From Sipunculus nudus (lineage: Eukaryota; Annelida; Sipuncula; Golfingiida; Sipunculidae): 64,000 nucleotides of DNA. Position 1 is the stretch's first letter. Each line of letters starts with the position of its first letter. Below, piece after piece: positions 33,913 through 44,410 of this stretch. Position numbers and translations under genes: made by a program. The notes below the pieces were generated by a model, which made no database searches, was not told the DNA's origin, and saw only the letters and a program-made list of their open reading frames with translations. The DNA is taken from assembly GCA_026874595.1 (NCBI GenBank), contig CM049309.1:21054033-21118032 (forward strand), written 5' to 3'.

Positions 33913-36015
33913 TTACCTGGAAACATCCTCTCACGTCATGCAATATGTATGCATTAGAATCGATTCTTTCCCGCAGGGATCAGAAACAATGAGAACACTG
34001 GTAGTACTAGTGGAACAATAATTTATAACATATATAATAAATAGGCCTATGCACATTATGTAAACAAATCGTTATTAACAAGAATATAAAATAACGGAAA
34101 ATCAATATTTTTTATTGTTGGAAAGGTGTTTTTAAAATGTGCTATTGGGGATAATGCACATAATACCAAAGTTTATAAACGTGGGAAAACGATACTAAAC
34201 TGTGAAGTAACACCAAAGAAACATGTTTTCACAGTACATTTTAATGTATGTTATGTTATTCAAATATATAGGCCTACGTAAGTCCAACAATGCTTATCAA
34301 AATCATGCCTAGTTTCTATGATTTCATAGCAGTACATTCTGGTATCTTAGAGGAAAATTGCACGTAGGCCTACATATCTTCATGCACTTACTTATCCAGG
34401 TCTTCAATTTACACTTTATTTCAGTGCCATTTAAATGAAGCATAATTACGTCATATGAAATTAATATAAAATGGAAATATAATATATAATTACATTTATT
34501 CAATTCAACTTCACTTGAAGAAAAGTAGGAAATTTATTTAATAATTTTGAGATGCACAATTCCTTGGTTAACTAGATGTATACACGAGACCTAACTTCAA
34601 ATCATATAGCTAATCTGGTAACCTCCGTATGCAACTTTGTACATTTAAGCCCTCAGAAATCATGCACTGCTGATAAAACTTCAGCTTCAGCAGGAAAGCA
34701 TGCGGTCTCCCCAGGCTGCAAGGTGGGGAATTATAAAACAATATGCAGCAACAATTCAATAATTCTTAAGAAGCACCTGGAATGTTCCAAAAACTTCTAA
34801 GAAGTTATGATCTCTTGGGTGTTTGTTCATTAATTTATTTTGTATTCACCAGTCCCGTCAGCTGTAGAGACGCGGACCATGACCTACACCTGGCAATTAT
34901 ACATGTCGTTCGGTTCCCGAACATTGTAAATGATGTCATTATCCTTTGATGATTAATGTAATAGATGCCAATTTAAAGTAGTAATTTTCACTCCAAATCC
35001 CCGTCTGGTTGGCCACATGTTGTGTGCTGTCTTTCCGCTAAAATCTTCTGTGTGATAGGAAAATTTCCTTGTGCTAATAAAACTGTCAATCAAACGTGAA
35101 AATGACAAGGTCGGTAGGTAAAAATAGAAGCCGACACCCTGTTGTATTTTAGGTCTTCGAAAGGGGCAAGTTTGAGACAAAGCCATCAAACATTTTGCAA
35201 TATAGGTATATTTGTATACCTGCGTCTTTTAAATCTTATTTTACAGCAATGGAAAGGTACAATTAGATTTCAGTCTAATTTGTCCACCTGCATGGTTTCT
35301 CGATCATTTTGAATACACCATGCGCATGCATATCGAAAGTCCGCATCTTTGGTCTTAATATTTTACTTTCACTGTGTCACCGTCACTATATATATACGCT
35401 ATAGCTTCTAATTTAAGATTGGCGAATGCATTTTATTCATTTTCTTGCATGTATCATGACTGAGACTGACTCCGCTGTATGACTTTAAAGGATTATCATG
35501 ACCACGACACATTTTCCATATTTAATCACTAGGCCATGCATGCAAGCGTTGACTGCATGGGTTTTGAGAGCGATATCAATATAAAGCGGCGTTTATACTG
35601 GGTGCACGTACGGTATATGCGATATATATGCAGTCTGTGGTATACGTTATGTATTTTTTATGAATATAGGCGGCGAATGAACCCGATTTGAGAAACTTTC
35701 ATGGATGAAATATAAAAAGGAGTTATAAGTTCTGGTATTAGTGATCAGATTTTATGTTTAAAAGGTACAAACATTTATAACTATTCCTTACAACAATGAA
35801 TAGCCTGTTATAGGCAAACGTATTACAAAAAAAAATTATTTACTTCAATTCATAATATAATAGGTTATATTTTTAAAATTTAGTTTGCTATGTGCCATAT
35901 ATATTTAAGGATGTTTTGCAGCTCCGCCCAAAATCTGTTTCACTGGCAGTGACAACTATACTGGTGCTATTTTCAATCACTAATGAAAATTATAATACGC
36001 ACATAGGCCTATATA

Positions 36016-36062
36016 TATACACACACACACAAAAGCGCGCACACGTGCACGTACACATGTAG
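36016..36062. repeat. CA-rich simple sequence
   Basis: TATATATACACACACACAC, AAAAGCGCGCACACGTGCACG, then TACACATGTA: alternating purine-pyrimidine sequence of a kind able to adopt left-handed DNA. Confidence 0.8.
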
Positions 36063-36599
36063 CCTATACATATACAGGAAGTACTACACATAAAAATTTG
36101 TAAAATCTGTTCAGTATGTGTTAAAACCGTAATAATACATATTTGTTCAAGCGTATAAGTCACTTACTGTCTTGTTTTACATATTCAAGGATCTGGGTGT
36201 ATAAGCGTACAGTTCCACGTACGTAGTAAAATAATTACTTCAATATTTCATGGAGTATAAAGTTATCTTTATATTTTACACTGGAAAATTAACTATATCC
36301 ATATAATGTCTGGCTGTTTCTAATTTAAGACGGTATTAATTTTATTTTCAATCCAAAAAGCCTCTTAGAATGATTGACAGTTCTTGTGCACGGCCGATTG
36401 TGCCCGATTACGATTGTACATAGAATGTTTGGCACAGAAATGATCACTAGTAAATAATCAGACATCACATATATATACGACATGATATATGACAGTATCT
36501 TCGAGTTTTAGTTAAGAAAATATGTTAATATTTAAAATAAATACTCATTTTATTATATGATATCGGTTAAAAATGGTTTTCCAGTGCCAGTACATGACA

Positions 36600-36890
36600 C
36601 AGTAAGGAGGTCACGCAGATCACGTGCGTGGTGTCTGTCAGACGCGTCAGTCGGACGGCGATCATTGGTCACAAGTTAAACCAATAAAAAAGGGGATAAT
36701 ATATGATCTTGGAAATGTTTAACGGAAGTTAAATCTGTAAACACATTGCACTTGATTTTGTCACCAGGATTGATTGCCAACATTTGGTAATTTACCGATT
36801 TCGGATGAATTTAGCGTAGGTATCTGATTTTACTCTCGCAGCCTACATGTTACCAGGGCCCACGTAACAAGGCCACGTGAGTGAAAGTCA
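36600..36890. promoter_or_regulatory. Candidate regulatory patch with CCAAT and CACGTG
   Basis: GATCACGTGCGTGG (36618), GACGCGTCAGTCGGACGGCG, an inverted pair of CCAAT boxes (CATTGGTC and AACCAATAAA, 36663-36687) and GGCCACGTGAGTG (36871) lie within 270 bp. TTTTACTCTCGCAG at 36827-36840 looks like a splice acceptor. The combination resembles a CpG-containing promoter, but no downstream exon was identified. Confidence 0.35.
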
Positions 36891-37060
36891 ATCTTTTTTA
36901 TATTTTTCCAACAAGTCTGCTTTTGCGCCAGTTTGGATCTTGGTCACATGTTAGAACAACACTTGACGTTTTTCTCTTTCATTTAAGTACAAATATGATG
37001 GATGACAATAAACATTTCACCCCCAAAACTTGCCCCAATTACGGGTATGTAAAATGGGCT

Positions 37061-37141
37061 TTAGCGCGCCCGGGCGGGCGCCTTTGAACTCCAGGCCCCT
37101 GACAAACGCCCGCCCTGGCGGGCGTTATTGGAGTTTAAAGC
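37061..37141. other. G+C-rich fold-back with double stem
   Basis: The inner hairpin AACGCCCGCC-CT-GGCGGGCGTT (37105-37126) has a perfect 10-bp stem and a 2-base loop. It sits inside an outer inverted repeat CTTTGAACTCCA (37082) / TGGAGTTTAAAG (37129). GCGCGCCCGGGCGGGCGCC precedes it. It resembles the terminal hairpins of the element families, but none of their sequences match. It lies at the left edge of the 124-bp repeat block. Confidence 0.8.
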
Positions 37142-37146
37142 CTTAA

Positions 37147-37377
37147 GCTGCTAAACCTCAGTGTGATCAGTCACAGTAAGAAGCAGATGACTTTGAGCTT
37201 GGAGTAAAGGAGAGGAGAGGAGTGCAAAAGAATGCTGCTCCCACTGTCTGATGTTTGTGTTGTTCTAGCTGCAACAACTCACTCTGATCAGTCCCTAAGA
37301 TGAACTTGACTGAGAGATTAGAGAAAAGGAGTGGCTAACAGCAGTTTAACAGAGGAATGCTGCTCCCACTGTTTAAG
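37147..37377 (+). repeat. 124-bp repeat, two units
   Basis: Units begin CTGCTAAACCTCAGTG at 37147 and CTGCAACAACTCACTC at 37268, and the next start is at 37378. Each has GATCAGTC, GACTTGGAGCTTGGAG-like, AAAGGAG.. and ATGCTGCTCCCACTGTCTGATG. They lead into the unique block that follows. Confidence 0.88.
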
Positions 37378-37970
37378 CTGCTACGACTTAGCATCATCAG
37401 TAAGAGCAAGATGTAGCTGAACGAGAGCTTGGAGAATAGTCGATTTTTCCTGTTCCTGTACAAGGGAAATTTGGTTGATGATACTCCACCTGGTGGCCAA
37501 CCAATATACAATACACAATACAGTCCCTGTAGACCATATTATACCACTATATCCTGGACACAAAGTGAAAACTCCTTGTAAAATGAAACAAAAGTTGTCA
37601 AATGCAAGACACCTAACAAGAAACTGAATTGTTTTACATTTGATATTGAATGTTTTCAGTTAGTCTTCCTGCAAACACATAAACAAGGAGGTAAAGTATA
37701 TATTACATGTTGTAGATCCTGCATGTTGGCTTTATTTTGTTACAAGCATTTGGAATAATATAAAGTTGTACGTTCAAATGCACATATATATTTGCAAATT
37801 TAGATTTTCTCAAAGCTGCTTACAACACTCAAGTTGAGCAAATTTTGGGAAAAGTGCCTGTGGGAGGATTCCTTTAAAAAGATGATATTTCTTTTGTTAT
37901 TGCATCAGTTATGCACTCAATAAATATTGCATCGAGTTGTTTTAATAATATTACCCATTAATTTCTTTTT
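37378..37970 (+). repeat. Unique block W, copy 1
   Basis: Starts as a 124-bp unit, then continues GTCGATTTTTCCTGTTCCTGTACA, CACCTGGTGGCCA, CTATATCCTGGACACAAAG and AAATTTAGATTTTCTCAAAGC to about 37970. It is repeated at 38663-39240 with a few percent change. In both copies a 124-bp unit leads into W, so unit-plus-W is itself a repeat of about 1.28 kb. No coding frame is shared by both copies over any length. Confidence 0.88.
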
Positions 37971-38662
37971 TAAGGAGAGGGTAACAGTGTAACAGAAGAA
38001 TGCTGCTCCCACTGTATGTCTGACGCTTGAGTTGTTTAAGCTGCTAAACCTCAGTGTAGTCAGTCACAGTAAATACAGATGACTTGGAGCTTGGAGTAAA
38101 GAAGAGGAAAACAGTGTAACAGAAGAATGCTGCTCCCACTGTCTGATGCTTGAGTTGTTTAAGCTGCTACACCTCAGTGTGATCAGTCACAGTAAGAAGC
38201 AAATGATTTGGAGCTTTGAGTAAAGGAGAGGAGGACAGTGTAATAGAAGAATGTTGCTCCCTTTGTCTGATACTTGAGTTGTTTAAGCTGACACACCTCA
38301 GTGTGATCAGTCACAGTAAGATGAAGATGACTGAGAGCTTGGAAAAAAGGAGTGGGGAACAGCTGTATTATGGAGGAATGCTGCTTCCACTGCCTGATGC
38401 TCGAATTGTTTCAGCTGTTAAACCTCAGTGTGATCAGTCACAGTAAGAAGCAGATGACTTGGAGCTTGGAGTAAAGGAGAGGAGAACAGTGTAACAGAAG
38501 AATGCTGCTCCCACTGTCTGATGCTTGAGTTGTTTAAGCTGCTACACCTCAGTGTGATCAGTCACAGTAAGAAGCAAATGACTTGGAGCTTGGAGTAAAG
38601 GAGAGGAGAACAGTGTAACAGAAAAATGCTTCCCCCACCATCTGATGATAGAGTTGTTTAAG
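37971..38662 (+). repeat. 124-bp tandem repeat array
   Basis: Unit starts (CTGCTA/CTGACA/CTGTTA + ACCTCAGTG) at 38041, 38164, 38288, 38414 and 38539; the next is at 38663. Spacing is 123-126 bp. Each unit has TGATCAGTCACAGTAAGA, GACTTGGAGCTTGGAGTAAA, GGAGAGGAGAACAGTGTAAC and GAATGCTGCTCCCACTGTCTG. Confidence 0.95.
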
Positions 38663-39240
38663 CTGCTACAACTCAGCATTGTCACTAAGAGCAAGATGTA
38701 GCTGAACGAGAGCTTGGAGAAGAGTCGATATTTCCTGTTCCTGTACAAGGGAAATGTGGCTAATGATTATCCACCTGGTGGCCACCAGATAAACAATACA
38801 CCATACAGTCTCTGTAGACCATATTATACCACTATATCCTGGACACAAAGTGAAAACTCCTTGTCAAATAAAACAAAAGTTGTCAAATGCAAGACACTTA
38901 GCAAGAAACTGAATTGTTTTACAGTTGATATTGAATTTTTTCAGTTCATCTTCCTGCAAACACATATACAAGGAGGTGAAGTATATATTACATGTTGAAG
39001 ATCCTGCATGTTGGCTTTATTTCATTACAAGCATTTGGAATAATATAAAGTTGTACATTCAAATGCACATATATATTTGCAAATTAGATTTTCTCAAAGC
39101 TGCCAACACTCAAATTGAGCAAATTTTGGGAAAAGTGACTGTGGGATGATTCCTTTAAAAAAACGACATTTCTTTTGTTTTTGCGCCAGTTATGCACTAA
39201 ATAAATATTGCGTAGAGTTGTTTTTATAAAATTACCCACT
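38663..39240 (+). repeat. Unique block W, copy 2
   Basis: Paralogue of 37378-37970 in the same orientation, differing by scattered substitutions and small indels. It ends just before TAGCTGTATTTTTATAAAAAA. The overlapping frames 38714-39149 are interrupted in copy 1, so no conserved protein is indicated. Confidence 0.88.
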
Positions 39241-39344
39241 AGCTGTATTTTTATAAAAAATAAAGGTGTGACTTTTAGATGAGGACACCCTTGACATAAG
39301 GAGGTGTATGTCAGGTGCCATTTATTTCCAATGGAGTGGAGTCT

Positions 39345-39532
39345 GGCAATGTCCTAGAACAATTGTTTGAGGAGTCTCCAGATGAAGTAAAAGGTGCAGT
39401 GAAGTACCTGCAAGGCAATCACTGAGACACAGATCCCACAGGATTTGTCCTGTGCCATATTGTCAAGAAAAGGTTAGCTGGTTGAAGTGCAATATGGAGC
39501 AGGTGCATTTATATCTGCCATGTTTGGCAAAA
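39345..39532 (+). pseudogene. Coding-like remnant, left part of decayed gene
   Basis: One plus frame gives NGVESGNVLEQLFEESPDE and VKGAVKYLQGNH, a stop, then DPTGFVLCHIVKKRLAG and another stop. Amino-acid composition and codon periodicity look like a former exon. I do not recognise the family. A family B element is inserted right after it, and beyond that 40200-40275 reads YLEQEIRTRNAKRATSKYA in one frame, perhaps the continuation. Confidence 0.4.
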
Positions 39533-40198
39533 ACTAGATGTGTCGGAACGACACGAATGCCCCCGCCTGGGGCAAATTAGAAACATTTGTAAAATTTTGA
39601 AAAATTTTTTAAGTTCAGGAGGTGTCGTATGGTCAAAAGTAGGTCAACGAGGGCAAAATGCAAACTCGATCTGTAACGGGTCATTATCAAGCAACACACC
39701 AAAAATCATGCCAGTATATGCAGGCATTGTGAAAAAAAGTCCATACATGTGCATTTTCCATAAAAATTTCTGTCTTTCATGAAATTTTTTATGTTTAGGA
39801 GCCGTAAAACAATCAAAAGTAGGTCAACCAGGACGAAACGCGAACTTGATCTGTAACTGTCATTATCTGCCCACACATAAAAAATCAGGGTGGTATCTGC
39901 AGGCATTGAGGAAAAAGGTCAGTACATATGTATTTGTTATGAAAATTTCTATTTTTCATGAAACTTTCTATGTTCAGGAGCAGTCAAATGGTCAAAAGTA
40001 GGTCAACTGGGACAAAACAAGAACTCGATCTGTAACTGGTCTATATCTGCCTACACACCAAAAATCAGGCCAATATCTGCAGGCATTGCGAAAAAAAGTC
40101 CGTACAACTGTTTGATTTTGGAATGACGGAAGGACGGAAGGACGGAATGACGGACATGGGTAAAACTATATGCCCCGGCCACTTTGTGGCGGGGGCAT
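39533..40198 (+). mobile_element. Family B element without K
   Basis: Complete small copy: ACTAGATGTGTCGGAACGAC at the start and TATGCCCCGGCCAC-TTT-GTGGCGGGGGCATA at the end. It holds about three 180-bp monomers and an (AATGACGG)n-type tract at 40120-40155. Unlike the copies at 18449, 19125 and 58942 it has no K, so it represents the state before K insertion. Flanking A-runs hide any target duplication. Confidence 0.92.
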
Positions 40199-40279
40199 AA
40201 AAATACCTGGAGCAAGAAATAAGGACAAGAAATGCCAAAAGAGCTACAAGCAAGTACGCAATGCATGTCATGTTGTCAT

Positions 40280-40734
40280 AACAATCACTATGGGCCCAAA
40301 TACAGCACCAATGCAGGTCCAATAACATATTTTTGTGTTAATGAAATGCCAATAATATCTTTATTCTTGATTGTGACAATTCCAATTTGAAATTCAAAAT
40401 TTATACAGTTTCATTATTTTTAAGTTTGAATGCCAACTTTGTGGCAAAAGTCTGACAAGATTGGACAGAAATCTTGCAAAGGTGTTCATGTTACCAAAGG
40501 GTTCAAGCATGTTTATAAGTGGAGCTGATCGACGAGTGAAATAGCCAATGAAGAATACTACCTGCCTGCTAAAAAGAGGTATGTGATATTTATTACTATC
40601 CTAGAATATTTGATGTGCTAGACATTGCATATAAATATACTTTAAAGGAAAAGGGGAAGACGATTTTCATGTAGCCTGTTATCAGTAACTGACATATTGC
40701 CAAATGTGAGTACGTAATAAATGCACATTTGCAG
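40280..40734 (+). repeat. Duplicated gene segment, copy 1 (left part)
   Basis: TTAATGAAATGCCAATAAT, CCAATTTGAAATTCAAAATT, ATACAGTTTCATTA and GCCAACTTTGTGGCAAAAGT are repeated in order at 41270-41437, followed in both cases by GTTCAAGCATGTTTAT (40501 and 42081). It holds a short exon-like piece 40501-40578 ending AAAAAGAG|GTATGTG, a good splice donor form, but with an in-frame stop. The intron would end at TTTGCAG (40734). Confidence 0.7.
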
Positions 40735-41028
40735 GAAATATTTTCTGCTGGATTGGAAATAAAGGCAGACACAAATGTGAGATACCTGGAGTCAGAAATA
40801 GTAAAAGCAGCTGAAGAGCTGATCAGGAAGTGGAGAAGTGTAAAACTAAAAGAAAAAAAATACAAACAAAAATGGGAATTGATCATTGATGTAATACCTG
40901 TTTCTGTTGTTTCAGAAAAAGTGAAAAAGGAATTCATGAGCAGAAAAGGTGGAGATATGATGAAATGCACGAAGCTGAAATATCAAGATGATGGAACTAT
41001 AGAGGGGACAGTTACTCTCAAAACATGA
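40735..41028 (+). pseudogene. Exon-like frame with TFIIS N-domain-like motif, copy 1
   Basis: The frame follows a splice-acceptor-like ATTTGCAG and runs 97 codons to TGA at 41028. Its start reads EIFSAGLEIKADTN, then YLESEIVKAAEELIRKW, then Lys-rich sequence and a C-terminal part ending TIEGTVTLKT. The AEELIRKW pattern resembles the last helix of the TFIIS N-terminal (LW/TND) domain (as in TFIIS, elongin A and MED26), which ends in a Lys/Arg-Trp pair. The rest of that domain is not visible, so this is a hint and not an identification. The matching copy at 43586 is frameshifted. It may be an exon of a live gene or a relic; the broken neighbours favour a relic. Confidence 0.4.
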
Positions 41029-41269
41029 GGAGTACATGTAGTTCATAAGATACAACTTGACATATCACAGCTCAACCCAGTATCAACCAAAGAGGAGGAA
41101 AACTTGCCCCAACCTCAACTCTATATCTTTTTTGTTTGATTCAATTGTGGAAAAAGTGTCAGCGCCCTCAGCTGGGATCAAAATTATGTGGCAGCTCAGC
41201 CCAGTACCAGAGGGGTAAAATATGTGCCTAAACCTCAGCACTTCTGTAATTCCAATAAATTATAATTTG
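41029..41269. other. Spacer after exon-like frame
   Basis: Two loose copies of CAGCTCA..CCCAGTA and CCTCA (41070-41120 and 41190-41240). AATAAATTATAATTTG near 41258 could be a polyadenylation signal for the frame before it. Nothing else seen. Confidence 0.4.
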
Positions 41270-41437
41270 TTTTGATGAAATGTTAATAATTTGTTTTTTC
41301 TTGAATAATTCCAATTTGAAATGCAAAATTTATACAGTTTCATTAATTTTAGGTTTAAATGCCAACTTTGTGCCAAAAGTATGACAAGGTTGGATATACA
41401 TGTTTCAAAAGGGCACAGGTTACTGAAGCGTTCAAGC
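41270..41437 (+). repeat. Duplicated gene segment, copy 2 (left part)
   Basis: Parallels 40330-40508 up to GCGTTCAAGC, where insertion M interrupts it. The segment resumes at 42081. Confidence 0.75.
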
Positions 41438-42080
41438 TAGCCCTAGCACCTGTCCTATCTTACTACGCTACGCTGTGCGAGAGCCCTAGAAGATGCTTTG
41501 AGGAAACTGGAGACATTCCACATGACAATTAAATTCTTATATTTCGTCTGAAAATTTCGTATTCGTTAAGAAATAAAGATATTCTTATCAAATACGCATA
41601 TAACATACCACTTAGACAGTGTTTGTCTTTGTCCACTATAAATGTTGATTAGAAGAATATGTATTATCCTAATAAACCATGATATCCCGGGAACGATGTC
41701 TGCTCTGGGTTTCCCCCAGCCACGGCTGGCCGGCAGCCGCCTGTGTAACCAGTGGTAACCGGCCATGTTGGCTCAGTGAGCAAAGGTCACGCAGAACATT
41801 GTTTCAGATTCTGAGACAGTTTCAAGCGCAAGGGTTGCAAAGTTTTAAAAGTGAGTCTTGTTTACATACTTAAACCTAATATTTAGCTGAATTTCTTGGT
41901 CATTCGAATAAAGTACTATATCTCCCCTAGGTTACTTAAAAGTTTCCTTGTCATAAACGCACTATTTGATTTTACACAATTTTTTTTCGACAAGGGTTTG
42001 AAGTTCTCCAGTTTACTCTGAAGCTTTTTTTTTGCGGCGGTATCCAGAGTCCTGGATACGGCCGCATTTAATGCAGTTAG
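41438..42080 (+). mobile_element. M: insertion with 8-bp direct repeat
   Basis: GTTCAAGC occurs at 41430-41437 and 42081-42088, and once only in the uninterrupted paralogue (40501-40508). The 643 bp between are therefore an insertion with an 8-bp duplication, as made by hAT-type transposases. Ends TAGCCCTAGC and GCAGTTAG are only weakly inverted. Inside are a G+C-rich segment (41690-41775), AAAAGTGAGTCTTG, which looks like a splice donor, and a strong hairpin GGTATCCAG-AGTC-CTGGATAC framed by GCGGC/GCCGC (42035-42065). Confidence 0.7.
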
Positions 42081-42541
42081 GTTCAAGCATGTTTATTAAG
42101 ATGATGGAGGAAAGAGAAATAGCCACTGAAAAAACCTGCCTGCTTAAAAGGTGTGCAATAAGTGGACCATTTGACTACACGAGGTATCCCATTTTTATTA
42201 CAGCTTTCAAAGATGGAAGCACCAGTTTGAAAACTATTTGAAAAGTGTACCTGGTGCATAGCGGAAATGGAGGCGAGAGAACGTCTCAAAAGTGTCCCAT
42301 ATATTGATTAGGGTGCTTGAAGATGATGAAGAAATCACAATGAATCATATTCTGAGATTAAAAACTATGGGAGATAAAAAGGATTTATCTCCAGTAGGAG
42401 AACACATTAAAAGGCAGGGACTATAGTGAATTATTTAAAGTCACTGAATTTTATGGCACAGCTGTTAAAGAGCCCAGCTTTAATACAAAGATTCACTTCA
42501 ACAAAGAGCATCACAACTGTAACAAATACTAAAAGACACTA
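42081..42541 (+). pseudogene. Decayed coding sequence, right part
   Basis: Consecutive frames read like one former protein: SSMFIKMMEEREIATEKTC, then ERLKSVPYID, a stop, VLEDDEEITMNHILRLKTMG, SPVGEHIKRQG, a stop, then ELFKVTEFYGTAVKEPSF and KIHFNKEHHN with another stop. Frame changes occur near 42240, 42310 and 42425. The first piece matches the exon-like piece at 40501. Family not recognised. K interrupts the region at 42585. Confidence 0.45.
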
Positions 42542-42584
42542 CAACAATAATTGCCAAGTGTGAAGAAAAAGACAACCCACCAAT

Positions 42585-43544
42585 CATTAAAAATCAGAAA
42601 TTGTAGGTGGCACTACCAAACTTGTGCAGCAGGTCCAGACCATCAGTCCCAATGATCACAGTAAGTTTTGTGAAAATCCACATAATGGTTCCTGAGAATT
42701 AAGCTTTTAAGCATTTTTCTATAATCAGCTCTAAAACACAGAAAAACAGGTCAAGGTCACCCATCTTTGAACTTGACCAAGATTTTGTCTAAATACATCT
42801 TCACGCAAGAAATAAAATTCCTACAGTGAATCCTTTTAGAGAATTCTTGCTCACAAGGCCAAAGTTGAAAAATTCGATAAAAATTCAATAAAAATCAGAA
42901 ATTGTAGGTTGCGGCACAAAACTTGTGCAGCAGGTACAGACCATCAGTCCCAATTACCATAGTACGTTTTGTGAGAATCCACCCAATGGTTCCTGAGAAA
43001 TAAGCTTCTTTGTGTTTTTCTACAATTAGCTCTAAAATGTAGAAAAATAGATCAAGGTCACCAATCTTTGAACTTGACCGGGCTATTGTTGATATACATC
43101 TTCACCGAAGAAATAAAATTCCTATGGTGAATCCTTTTAGAGATATCCTGCTCACAAGGCCAAAGTTGAAAAATCTGATAAAAATTCATTAAAAATCAGA
43201 AATTGTAGGTGGCACCACCAAACTTGTGCAGCAGGTACAGACTATAAGTCCCAATAATCATGGTAAGTTTTGTGAAAATCCACCCAATGGTTCCTGAGAA
43301 ATAAGCTTCTAAGTGTTTTTCTATAATCAGCTCTAAAACATAAAAAAAGAGGTCAAGGTCACCCATCTTCAAACTTGACCAGGATTTTGTCTATATATAT
43401 CTTCACCAAAGAATAAAATTCCTACAGTGAATCCTTTTAGAGATATCCCGTCACAAGGTAAAAGTTAACAGATGCTGGATGGAAGGACGGACGCACAGCT
43501 TGGGTGACGACAATAGCCCATCAGCCTAAGGGCTGAGGGCTAAA
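42585..43544 (+). mobile_element. Family K element, three monomers
   Basis: Monomers start with AAATTGTAGGTGG-type sequence at 42599, 42899 and 43200, a 300-bp period. Each continues with CTTGTGCAGCAGGT, GACCATCAGTCCCAAT, GTAAGTTTTGTGAAAATCCA, AATGGTTCCTGAGAA and GGTCAAGGTCACCCATCTT. The 3' end is GACGACAATAGCCCATCAGCCTAA-GGGCTGAGGGCTAAAAA: a hairpin (TAGCCC.CAGCC / GGCTG.GGGCTA) followed by AA. The 5' end is ragged. The palindrome is decayed in all three monomers (for example GTGGCACCACC). Confidence 0.85.
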
Positions 43545-43585
43545 AACTGACATGTTGCCAAATACGAGTATATGCCCACTTGCAG

Positions 43586-43700
43586 GATATATTTTCTGCA
43601 GGATTGAAAATACTGGAAGACAATTATCAGATGTTTACTTGGAGTCAGAAAAGGTAAAAGAAGCAGAAGAGCTGATCAGGAAGTGGGAAGCATGGACCAA
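43586..43700 (+). pseudogene. Exon-like copy 2, frameshifted
   Basis: After an acceptor-like ACTTGCAG the DNA matches copy 1 at 40735: DIFSAGLKILEDN, then a frameshift, then YLESEKVKEAEELIRKW. The intron-side sequence ACTGACATGTTGCCAAAT also matches copy 1 (40688), so the duplication includes the intron end. K sits immediately upstream. The frameshift makes this copy non-functional. Confidence 0.6.
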
Positions 43701-43799
43701 AAAGACAACTACAGACCCAGGGGTACGACATTCAGCTAAACTTGTCTACAAGGATACTTTTAAGAAATTTTTCAGAATGAAGGTCCTGTAACCTTAATG
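43701..43799 (+). other. Unassigned continuation of copy 2
   Basis: The frame continues open to 43791 but no longer matches copy 1. Nothing recognised. Confidence 0.35.
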
Positions 43800-44410
43800 A
43801 CCTTGTGACAAAAAAAATTCTGAGACCTTATTATCCTTGAACTTGCAGCATTTAGATTACTGTAATAATCTTTTTGAAAAAGTGGGTCCAGTGACCTTGA
43901 CCTCTGACCAGATAACCTCAAAAATCTAAAAATTTCTTCCAATTTGGGAAAGATGGAGAGTTTGGGATGAAAAGTCTGATTTACAGTGCATTTACAATCA
44001 ATTTAAAGTGGCTGCTGTGACCTTCACCTTTGACCTATAGACCCTGAAAATCAAAATGTTTCTTTAAGTAATTGCTTTCAAGTTTGAAAGCAATCTGTCA
44101 GAATTATTATTGATAAACTAATCTGTGAATCGATGGGCCCTAGGACCTTGACTTTTGATCCTACGACCCCAAATTGAAAAGAATCTTCAACTATTGGCAA
44201 GTGAGTATAATATCTTGAAGATGGAAGGTTTGTGTTGAAAAGTTTGGCCCAATATGTCGAGCCAAACCTTGGTAATCATATGGAAACTAATTTGTGAACA
44301 GATAGCCTGTGACCTTGACCTTGTGACCCCAAATTCATTTATGCTCTCCTTATATTGGCAAGACAGCTAATGTGCAAAGATTGAAAGTTTGGGATGAAAA
44401 GCATGGCTTA
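43800..44410 (+). repeat. I-like diverged repeats rich in CCTTGACCT
   Basis: Four or five loose units of 110-130 bp carry TGACCTTGACCTCTGACC, CCCCAAAAT, TTGAAAG and GGGATGAAAAG. The phrase matches the inside of family I (25355-25390 and 51235-51265). Too diverged to set exact boundaries. Confidence 0.7.

Larger units (their letters stand above)
33191..37060. other. Mostly single-copy DNA without a recognised gene
   Basis: No internal paralogue within the window and none of the element families. AT-rich overall, with two CpG-containing patches (33640-33850 and 36600-36890). TAGGCCTA or near forms occur near 34043, 34270, 34369 and 36006. Frames of 66-78 codons (33792-33992, 34576-34800, 34953-35189 minus, 36881-37087) show no recognisable family and no clear splice context. 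If the window contains the edge of a live host gene, this is the likeliest place. Confidence 0.5.

Noticed and set aside
34576-34800. 74-codon plus-strand frame in single-copy DNA as a gene
   Set aside because: No recognisable domain, no signal peptide, no splice or promoter context. Length is within chance for this region.
34043-36012. TAGGCCTA palindromes as a regulatory array
   Set aside because: Four scattered copies over 2 kb with no fixed spacing or orientation; could be background composition.
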